From assembly GCA_028684065.1 (NCBI GenBank), contig JAQUGO010000001.1, positions 434,001 through 498,000 on the forward strand: a stretch of 64,000 nt of DNA. The letters run 5' to 3'. Positions 1 through 6,648 of the stretch are shown in pieces (the stretch's first letter is position 1; each line of letters starts with the position of its first letter). Both the position numbers and the translations under genes were made by a program. This stretch comes from Sulfurospirillaceae bacterium. GTDB lineage: Bacteria; Campylobacterota; Campylobacteria; Campylobacterales; Sulfurospirillaceae. A model generated the notes under the pieces. The model was not told where the DNA came from. It made no database searches and worked only from the letters and a program-made list of their open reading frames with translations.

Positions 1-1868
1 TGAATACTGAGCCAAAAGGATTTGAGTACAGGAACGAGATTCGTGATTTCAGGATCAATGTGACCTAGGTGTGCGACAAACATAAAAATACCCGCCATCA
101 AAACCGAACCTGAGAGTGCAAAAAGTGATTGGCGCATAAAAAGCACACTAAAAAGTAAACACGACCATGCAATATACACGATAGATTCGTAGGTGTCACT
201 AAAAGGAGCATGCCCACTCACAACCCAACGAGCGCCAAGCCCAAAAGTATGAACTAAAAACAACAGAAGAACTATTCCAAGAAGAGGTTTATCCCATTGA
301 CGGCTAAAGGTTGTAGGACTAAAAATACGCCCAAAAGAAACGATTAAAAGAATCAATCCAGTCAGCATGTAGACTAGTGTCAAACGTTCAAAAATCATGA
401 CTTTATTAAAAAGTATCTCACGCTTTATCTGCACTTTCGTAGGCATAATATCACTACCATAACGTGTTTGATACACTGAAAAGTCCTTCACATAAACGAG
501 GGCTTTTGTATAATTCCGAGCAAAAACCTCATCCAAAAAAGTGCGAGAACTTTTACGTAAAGCATTACCTTCTTCACCCTCTACACTCTCCCACATTTGT
601 TGAAAATCAAGCCATGCATGATTAGAACTCTGTGGTGATGGGAAAAACTTAAAAAGGGCCCCTCGATAAACCAAAAAAGCAATGTTAAGTTTTTCATCTA
701 CTTTGATAATATCATTTTCAAAGGTACCACGTTGTGAGGGTTTTAAAGCCAATGCTTTTTGCACTTCACGTTCAAGTTTATAGGTTTTACCATCTTCAAA
801 AAAATCGGCAAAGGAGGCTAAAGAAGCACTTTTATCAAGTCTAATAAACTCTTTAAGTTTGGGTGTCTTGACTTTAATTAAAGGAATTTTTTTCCAAATC
901 GTTGGACGTGTAAACATCCCTAAAAGTATCTGCGTTGCATCCATATCGTAAAGGCTATTTTTACCACTTAGTTTATACATCACTTCTTGGCTGAGAGTTG
1001 CCAAAGGTTTCATTCTTCCCATGCGTGATTGCACAACCAATTCACCTAAAGCAGTAGTTAGTTCTTTAGAATTTTCACGATGCTCCCGCATATAGGTATC
1101 ACTATACTCACTGCTGGCATGTAAAGGTATTTGGCCCATAAAAAGTGCTAGGAAAAGCAAAGGTAGCGTTGTGGCTTTGACACGCGTTATGAGTTTTCTA
1201 AAACGAGATTTGGTATCAAAGAAATTTAAAATAAGCCCTAAAAAAAGAAAAAAATACCCTGCATACGTCACTTCAACACCAGGATCCTTATTAACCGTCA
1301 AAATGGTACCTTTTTCATCAGGATCATAAAAAGTTTGAAAAAATTTATAGCCTTTATAGATAAGTGTATGGTTCATTGAAATGGTATAGGTAAAATTTTG
1401 TGAATTATTCGTATCTATCAAGGTTACTTTGCTGGAATATTCCGAAGGTGATCGGCTTCCAGCATACCTTGTCAATTCAAAGTTATCCAGTTTTAATTCA
1501 AAAGGAAGGCGTATCTCTTTGCTCTTGTCATTTGAAAAATAGACCTTGCTAGAAGAACCTTCTCGTATTTTCATAACACCATCATCTCCTAAAAAATGAG
1601 TTAGTCCTGCACCGATTAAAATCAGTATAAATGAAAGGTGAAAAATAAACTTGGGTAGATGTTTGTAAAGCTTTGTTTTGTGAAGAATAAAGAGGAGATT
1701 GAGTGCGCTTAAAAAAAATAATGCTTGATACCAGAGCGCGTGATAAACATTTTTACGTGCCACAGTGGAACCAAAATCATTTTCAATAAAAGTAGCTACT
1801 GCTGCCCCTAAAGCAAGGGCTAAGAGCAATACCATCATGACTTTATAAGAGCTAAACACTTTATACAA
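1..1868 (-). CDS. nrfI: Cytochrome c synthase, CcsBA/NrfI type (3' end outside window)
   Basis: Reading the minus strand gives one open frame of about 622 codons that runs off the window edge, so the C-terminus is missing. The N-terminus is ResB-like: several hydrophobic segments around KVMMVLLLALALGAAVAT and FHLSFILILIGAGLTHFLG, then a large periplasmic part. The last visible residues (VPVLKSFWLSIH, near bases 2-40) match the conserved start of the CcsA heme-handling domain, so this is a ResB-CcsA fusion. Such proteins attach heme to apocytochromes in the periplasm. In Wolinella the homologue NrfI lies in the nrf operon and is specialised for NrfA, which has a CXXCK heme site; the same order is seen here. 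I chose the TTG at 1868 because AAGGTGG lies five bases upstream. A GTG further upstream in frame is also possible. Confidence 0.85.
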   Translation of the reverse strand, partial: MYKVFSSYKVMMVLLLALALGAAVATFIENDFGSTVARKNVYHALWYQALFFLSALNLLFILHKTKLYKHLPKFIFHLSFILILIGAGLTHFLGDDGVMKIREGSSSKVYFSNDKSKEIRLPFELKLDNFELTRYAGSRSPSEYSSKVTLIDTNNSQNFTYTISMNHTLIYKGYKFFQTFYDPDEKGTILTVNKDPGVEVTYAGYFFLFLGLILNFFDTKSRFRKLITRVKATTLPLLFLALFMGQIPLHASSEYSDTYMREHRENSKELTTALGELVVQSRMGRMKPLATLSQEVMYKLSGKNSLYDMDATQILLGMFTRPTIWKKIPLIKVKTPKLKEFIRLDKSASLASFADFFEDGKTYKLEREVQKALALKPSQRGTFENDIIKVDEKLNIAFLVYRGALFKFFPSPQSSNHAWLDFQQMWESVEGEEGNALRKSSRTFLDEVFARNYTKALVYVKDFSVYQTRYGSDIMPTKVQIKREILFNKVMIFERLTLVYMLTGLILLIVSFGRIFSPTTFSRQWDKPLLGIVLLLFLVHTFGLGARWVVSGHAPFSDTYESIVYIAWSCLLFSVLFMRQSLFALSGSVLMAGIFMFVAHLGHIDPEITNLVPVLKSFWLSI

Positions 1869-1932
1869 AAATTCCACCTTAGTCACAATATAATACACTA
1901 AAAATGCCCATTGGAATTTTTAGTATAGCATA

Positions 1933-1960
1933 AGAGAAGAGAGAAATTTCTCTCTTCTCT
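1933..1960. repeat. Perfect 28-bp palindrome between nrfA and nrfI
   Basis: Two 14-base arms (AGAGAAGAGAGAAA and its reverse complement) meet with no spacer. The element sits between the nrfA stop and the nrfI start. There is no convincing T-run after it on the minus strand, so it may act as an mRNA 3'-end stabiliser or partial attenuator that sets the nrfA:nrfI ratio. That role is inference. Confidence 0.6.
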
Positions 1961-1969
1961 AGTGAAAAC

Positions 1970-3496
1970 TTACTTCTTATTCCAAGAAGATTTTCCATCG
2001 TTGATAGTATCAGCACCTTCGTAAGAAGAGGCATTCAATCTACCTTTTGCAATCGCTTCTTTTTTCCACTCTTGCTCTAATGTTTGTTTAAACTTCATTT
2101 TCTCAGCCGCTAATGCTTGAAGATTAACACCTGCAAGTTTTTGCGCTTTTTCTTTGGTATCAAAATCAGGAGCAACAAAATCTATCGCACCATGTTTGGC
2201 TAAAACACTCACCAATTTAATACGGGCTTGCTGTGCTTCATCATTTGCTGTTCCTAAGAGTCTTAAAGTCTCCTCAGGAGCGTGGAAGAATGAACCATGA
2301 CTTGCAACAGCCATATCCCATCTAAATTGTCCATGGCGAAGGTGTGTACGAATATCTGCAAGTTCAGCATCGCTTGCACCAAGCTCAATAGCTTTGCCTG
2401 TTTCGAGGTGTGCTTTACCAAGATTGTCCATAGCAATTTTATTTAAGAACTCTTTTCTAACCAGTTTTTGAGCCACGATATCTTTAAGTTTCGCTTCGCT
2501 CTCTCTATGACAATTCATACAACTCTTATCCATTTGATCCAATGGATTTCCCACTTGGTGATTTGAGTATTTAACAGAACCTTCTTGAACATAAGGCATA
2601 TGACAATCCGCACATGAAACACCTTTTTGTCCGTGAATACCTGTTTTATAAAGCTCAAAACCTGGATGTTGTGCTTTAATCATAGGGGTTTTTGAAATAC
2701 TATGTGTCCAGTCACTAAACTTTGCATCATCATAATATTTTTCCATACCTTCAACACTGAGGCCATTTGCCCAAGGAAGGGTAACAACACCTGCTGTTTT
2801 ATCAACGCCCTTAGCATCTTTCCATGGTGTTTTTTTGAAATAATATTCTACATGGCATTGCGCACAGACTAAAGAACGTTTCTCTTGGTGCGTTGATTCT
2901 TCAAATGTTTTAAGACCAGCCGCTTTTAGTCCACGGTCCAAATGAGGAACACGTACTTGAAGTTGCGCTGTTTTATCATCATGGCAGTTGGCACAACCGA
3001 TAGAATTAACAACTTGATTGCCGTATTTGGCCCATTTGCCTGTAAAATATTCTAATTCACCATCTTCTTCAATCAAACGAGGAACATCAGGAGATTTACA
3101 TGTCCAACACGCTGTTGGCATAGGACCGCTTTTCGCATCAGTTGGCGCGCCCGTACGTAGAGAATTGATATTGTCTTGTAAAGCATAGAAGTGTCCACGA
3201 GGTTTATTATAGTCTTTTGCAAAACCATACCCAGCCCATAAAATAGCGACTTGAGGGTCTCTTGCGATAACATCCACCAACTCAGTACCTTCTTTGGTTT
3301 TTTTCCAAGAATCATACTCACGTGGATAGTATTTTGCCCATTCTTCACTTTTTTCTTTTCCAACGATACCCGCGTTAGAAGGTGCTTTATTGAGCTCCAC
3401 TCTCTCTTTTTCTTTTTCATTGATATTACTTGCTAAAAGTGCCATTGCACCGATTGCAACCAACGAACCAACAAGTAACAATTTGAACTTATTCAT
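1970..3496 (-). CDS. nrfA: Ammonia-forming cytochrome c nitrite reductase NrfA
   Basis: This 508-residue periplasmic pentaheme enzyme reduces nitrite to ammonium with six electrons. It starts with a signal peptide (residues about 1-22). The heme sites are visible in order: CWTCK at 130-134, the lysine-ligated catalytic heme that defines NrfA, then CANCH 168-172, CAQCH 211-215, CADCH 295-299 and CMNCH 326-330. Length and heme order match the Sulfurospirillum and Wolinella enzymes. It lies 15 bases downstream of nrfH, its membrane quinol-dehydrogenase partner, and upstream of the cytochrome synthase needed for the CXXCK site. The gene set supports respiration with nitrite and possibly detoxification of NO and hydroxylamine. 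Confidence 0.98.
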   Translation of the reverse strand: MNKFKLLLVGSLVAIGAMALLASNINEKEKERVELNKAPSNAGIVGKEKSEEWAKYYPREYDSWKKTKEGTELVDVIARDPQVAILWAGYGFAKDYNKPRGHFYALQDNINSLRTGAPTDAKSGPMPTACWTCKSPDVPRLIEEDGELEYFTGKWAKYGNQVVNSIGCANCHDDKTAQLQVRVPHLDRGLKAAGLKTFEESTHQEKRSLVCAQCHVEYYFKKTPWKDAKGVDKTAGVVTLPWANGLSVEGMEKYYDDAKFSDWTHSISKTPMIKAQHPGFELYKTGIHGQKGVSCADCHMPYVQEGSVKYSNHQVGNPLDQMDKSCMNCHRESEAKLKDIVAQKLVRKEFLNKIAMDNLGKAHLETGKAIELGASDAELADIRTHLRHGQFRWDMAVASHGSFFHAPEETLRLLGTANDEAQQARIKLVSVLAKHGAIDFVAPDFDTKEKAQKLAGVNLQALAAEKMKFKQTLEQEWKKEAIAKGRLNASSYEGADTINDGKSSWNKK

Positions 3497-3511
3497 TTTT
3501 TACCCTTCCTT

Positions 3512-4045
3512 TTACTTTACTTCTTTAACACCCAAGTTATTTGGTGTTGTCGCTAGACCTCTTACCTTACCGTGTGGCACACTTTTATGACATTCCCAAC
3601 AACGTCTGCCCGTAGCAACGCTTGGGTCATCAAATTGATGATTGAGATCACCGTTACTTGCAAGTGTTGAAACAATACTTTTATGACATGAAATACAGTT
3701 TGCCTGTACTCGTTTCGCACCATCATCACTAATTTTGATAGCATTTTTATAGGTATTGAACGTAAATGCAACGGTGTGGTTATAGCCATCTTTTGCTTTG
3801 GCCATATATTTATCAATCATATTATCACGTGGCAAATGGCACTCTACACAAGTTGCTCGCTCGGCATGTGAACTGTGTTGCCATGTCGCGTACTGCGTAT
3901 TCATGACATGACAGTTAATACATGCTTTAGGGTCACTTGATAGGTATGACAATGCTTTTGAAATAGTGATGACATAAATAAATAGTCCAATCGCAATAGC
4001 AAAAACCAGCAATGCGCCGTACTTTAGGAATTTAGTATTTTTCAC
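3512..4045 (-). CDS. nrfH: Tetraheme quinol dehydrogenase NrfH
   Basis: This 177-residue NapC/NirT-family cytochrome passes electrons from menaquinol to NrfA. It has one N-terminal membrane anchor (about residues 9-29) and four CXXCH heme sites at 42-46, 66-70, 117-121 and 149-153. The first is followed by VM; in Wolinella NrfH a methionine at this place ligates heme 1. The start is GTG at 4045, with AAGGAGGG a few bases upstream; the overlapping ATG is in another frame and meets a stop at once. It is the first gene of the nrfH-nrfA-nrfI operon and is preceded by a predicted FNR-type promoter. Confidence 0.97.
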   Translation of the reverse strand: MKNTKFLKYGALLVFAIAIGLFIYVITISKALSYLSSDPKACINCHVMNTQYATWQHSSHAERATCVECHLPRDNMIDKYMAKAKDGYNHTVAFTFNTYKNAIKISDDGAKRVQANCISCHKSIVSTLASNGDLNHQFDDPSVATGRRCWECHKSVPHGKVRGLATTPNNLGVKEVK

Positions 4046-4068
4046 ATTCCCTCCTTGAAATTTCTTTG

Positions 4069-4122
4069 TTACTTACATGCAAGCAACAACTTTGACCACA
4101 AAACCAAAACACAAAAAAACAT
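4069..4122 (-). CDS. Possible 17-codon leader ORF before nrfH
   Basis: A short frame (MFFCVLVLWSKLLLACK) lies in the predicted nrfH mRNA leader. It begins with ATG two bases after AGGAGG, which is closer than usual, and ends 23 bases before the nrfH GTG. The strong Shine-Dalgarno-like hexamer is the only support. It may instead be a chance match or a ribosome standby site. Confidence 0.2.
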   Translation of the reverse strand: MFFCVLVLWSKLLLACK

Positions 4123-4172
4123 AACCTCCTAATTATAAGTTTAGTATTAAATTTAAAATCTAAAAAGTAATT

Positions 4173-4221
4173 TTATGTAATTGTATAAAGAATGGTGGCG
4201 AAAAACATTGACATAAGTCAA
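4173..4221 (-). promoter_or_regulatory. nrfHA promoter with FNR/NssR-type box centred at -41.5
   Basis: The palindrome TTGACATAAGTCAA (4208-4221) fits TTGA-N6-TCAA, the core recognised by Crp/Fnr proteins. On the minus strand it is followed by a -10 hexamer TACAAT (bases 4185 to 4180). Placing that hexamer at -12 to -7 puts the transcription start at 4173 and the palindrome centre at -41.5, the class II activator position. The box lies just after the stop of the adjacent Crp/Fnr gene, so that protein is the obvious candidate regulator. A leader of about 128 bases follows before nrfH. Confidence 0.65.
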
Positions 4222-4226
4222 CACTT

Positions 4227-4871
4227 TTAAGCGGAGAGTATTTCTTCAAGTTTTTCCTTGTCTAAAATAGATACGTGATGGCGTTCATCTATTGTTATTA
4301 TGGAAGCTGTTTTAAATTTGCTGAGGGTTCGAGAAAGGGTTTCTGGAGTAATATTAAGGATGGAAGCGATTTGGGTGTTTTTAAGTGTATCGAAGAGCTC
4401 TAAATTTTCTAAAATAAACTTAGCGATTTTGGCATCAGCGGTTAAAATAACCTCCTTTTGAATAATCTCAATTAAAATTTTATGTTTAGCAATTAACGAT
4501 TTAATAATTTCCATAGAAATATCAGGGTTTTTAAAAAAATCCTTCTCCAAAGAAGCATAATCAATACGTAAAACCTCCGAATTACTTGTAAATTCAGCTG
4601 TTGCAGGATACGGAATATTTTCAAAATTGGCCAACTCCGCCACCAATCCACCAGGGTAAAACTGATGCAAAAAAATCTGCTGACCTTTAAAATTAGTCTT
4701 ATAAACTTTAAGCATCCCTTTCAAAAGCGCATACAAATAAACAGGTGTATCGCCTTCGTAAAAAAGTATCTCTTTGGCATTGTATTTTTTTATGACCGAT
4801 ATTTTTTTAAGTTTTTCGAGTTGTTCATCACTCAAGTTTGCAAAACAAGCAATATTTTTGATACGTTCCAT
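4227..4871 (-). CDS. Crp/Fnr-family transcription regulator
   Basis: This 214-residue protein has an N-terminal cyclic-nucleotide-binding-type fold (about residues 15-125), a long dimer helix and a C-terminal winged helix with the recognition segment ITPETLSRTLSKFK (near residues 174-187). Its only N-terminal cysteine is C9, so it lacks the cysteine cluster that holds the [4Fe-4S] centre in true FNR. That fits the nitrosative-stress or nitrogen-oxide regulators of epsilonproteobacteria (NssR, and NssA/NssB in Wolinella), but I cannot tell which orthologue it is. It lies directly upstream of nrfHAI on the same strand, with an FNR-type box just after its stop codon. Confidence 0.85.
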   Translation of the reverse strand: MERIKNIACFANLSDEQLEKLKKISVIKKYNAKEILFYEGDTPVYLYALLKGMLKVYKTNFKGQQIFLHQFYPGGLVAELANFENIPYPATAEFTSNSEVLRIDYASLEKDFFKNPDISMEIIKSLIAKHKILIEIIQKEVILTADAKIAKFILENLELFDTLKNTQIASILNITPETLSRTLSKFKTASIITIDERHHVSILDKEKLEEILSA

Positions 4872-4911
4872 GTCATCTTCCTTCGTGTAAAATGTAATGG
4901 TACCAAAATAT

Positions 4912-4947
4912 CTTTACATGTAAGGAATTATTGCCTTACATGTAAAG
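4912..4947 (-). terminator. 14-bp hairpin after the TPS transporter gene, built of two TTACATGTAA copies
   Basis: Arms CTTTACATGTAAGG (4912-4925) and CCTTACATGTAAAG (4934-4947) are perfectly complementary across an 8-base loop. On the minus strand the stem is followed by ATATTTT, a weak T-run, so it can end tpsB-type transcription before the Crp/Fnr gene. Each arm is itself a copy of the palindrome that recurs through the window. Confidence 0.55.
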
Positions 4948-4966
4948 CCTAAAAACTTATAAATCG

Positions 4967-6640
4967 TTAATAAACCCACCCAACCTGCAACAGTAATTTA
5001 GTAGAACGTTCACTCTCACTCTCTACCTTCTCACCCCCAATCACTCTTGCTATCTGAGCTTTTGTGAAGAACTCTTTATAGCGTGCTTGATAGCCTAGTC
5101 CCATATCAGAGAGTTGTCTTCCTTGGGTACCTGCGAGTGGGTTTTCCATTTTAGCATACCCCGTATCGGCAAAGATGCTGGCTTTATGGTTTATTCCCTC
5201 ATAACTAGGAAGGGCATAGAAGAGTTCAGCGCCTAGGATATAACCATTTTCAGCAGAGTATTCACCATTAGGAAAGGCTCGAACTCCATAAGCTCCACCC
5301 AAAGAGAAGTCTTCACTACTATCTAGGTTTTTAGCGTTAAGGGCTTTTTGAAATCTAAAACTGGTGGTAAGAGCGTATTGGGGATCAAACTGAATAGATT
5401 TTTCGATGCTCCCGCTAAGCTTAGTGTAATCTCCATTCGTTTTTGTGCTTGATTGATCGAATGCAAGGCTTGAGGCATCCTTAAAGCTTAGATTACCATG
5501 GGTGAGTGTGATGGTAGCGTTGGTAGTGCTGTCCAAACCAAAGAGAAGGCAACTTTTCATATAGGCTAACGTAAGATGGGTCGCATCAGACTCTTTTTTG
5601 CTAAGTGTATTGGTACTGCGTACTTCATCTTTCATATTTTTATGAACATAACTTACACCCATATCTAAACTTTCAAGGCGTGTTTTAATAAAAGGATAGA
5701 TGAGGGAAGCTTCAAGAGTTGTAACATTGCCAAGGGCATCGAGAGCCGCATACTCGTTGGCTAAAGAGTACGTCGTTTTAGAGGCACTTAGTTCTCCTCT
5801 TAAACCATTGTCCATCATAGGAAAGCCATAGGCTATTTTTCCATTTTTCAAATCAGTGGTTGTGGACATTACCCCATTAAGACTGAGTTTATCTCCATAA
5901 CCTAAGGGTGAGTTTGCATTGAGTCCTATGTTAATTCTGTATCTTCCTGTATACTGAGAACCATAGTTATCCCCTAAGATATAACCGCTGTATGGATTGG
6001 TGGCTTCTGTGGTGATAGCAAAGTCACTGACGCCGACTTTACTTCCTGGCATGATATCAGCTCCAGTGACTTTAGCTCCTGGGGTGTCATTAATAAGGAG
6101 CATGGCACGCTCTAAGCTGTTGGTACTGATGATGGTATCTTCTTTGGCTCCATCTAAGATTCCTTGAATGGTTTCATTTGAAACTAAGGAGTTATTGGTC
6201 AGTTTAAACTGACCATAGTTGCCCTCAATAATAGCTATCTCTAAAACACCTTCTTTGAGCTCTTGTTTAGGAAGATAGGCACGTGCCACAAAGTATCCCT
6301 CTTCACGATACGCTTTGGTAATCAATGAGGCAATCTTTTGCAATTGTGCGAAACTATGGCTTTTCCCCTCATAAGGTTTCAACAGTTCCATAAGAGTTTC
6401 AGGTTTTATATGCAAAGCTCCTGTAAGCTTAAAATGGGTGACTTCAATCATCTTTCCATGCTCTTCTACCATCGGTTCTTTATACGCTTCATGGGGCAGA
6501 GAGGGGATTGTTGTATTGGACTTTTCTTGAACTTCCTTGGGAACCTGGACTTGCCTTTGCATATCACTACTACTAGGAGGTGCTGCCAAAAGAGCGTTTG
6601 CGGTTATCAGTGATAGTGCTAGAATATGGGTTGTTTTCAT
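4967..6640 (-). CDS. Two-partner secretion outer-membrane transporter (TpsB, ShlB/FhaC family)
   Basis: This 557-residue protein exports the neighbouring TpsA exoprotein across the outer membrane. After a signal peptide (cleavage near residue 19) there is a proline-rich linker, then POTRA domain 1 (about 63-142, with FKLTGA and AYREEGYFVARAYLP), POTRA domain 2 (about 145-215) and a C-terminal beta-barrel. The lid-loop motif appears as LGGAYGVRAFPNGE, where family members usually have VRGY or VRGF, so the G-to-A change is mild. The last strand ends QVGWVY, with a terminal aromatic residue as expected for BAM substrates. It follows the exoprotein gene after eight bases, so the two are one operon. 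Confidence 0.93.
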   Translation of the reverse strand: MKTTHILALSLITANALLAAPPSSSDMQRQVQVPKEVQEKSNTTIPSLPHEAYKEPMVEEHGKMIEVTHFKLTGALHIKPETLMELLKPYEGKSHSFAQLQKIASLITKAYREEGYFVARAYLPKQELKEGVLEIAIIEGNYGQFKLTNNSLVSNETIQGILDGAKEDTIISTNSLERAMLLINDTPGAKVTGADIMPGSKVGVSDFAITTEATNPYSGYILGDNYGSQYTGRYRINIGLNANSPLGYGDKLSLNGVMSTTTDLKNGKIAYGFPMMDNGLRGELSASKTTYSLANEYAALDALGNVTTLEASLIYPFIKTRLESLDMGVSYVHKNMKDEVRSTNTLSKKESDATHLTLAYMKSCLLFGLDSTTNATITLTHGNLSFKDASSLAFDQSSTKTNGDYTKLSGSIEKSIQFDPQYALTTSFRFQKALNAKNLDSSEDFSLGGAYGVRAFPNGEYSAENGYILGAELFYALPSYEGINHKASIFADTGYAKMENPLAGTQGRQLSDMGLGYQARYKEFFTKAQIARVIGGEKVESESERSTKLLLQVGWVY

Positions 6641-6648
6641 AGTCGTCC

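Noticed and set aside
1933-1960. Rho-independent terminator for nrfHA
   Set aside because: There is no T-run after the palindrome on the minus strand, and the essential synthase gene lies just downstream on the same strand.
3073-3420. A 115-codon minus-strand frame inside nrfA
   Set aside because: It is a shifted frame of nrfA with lysine-rich, low-complexity translation and no start signal.
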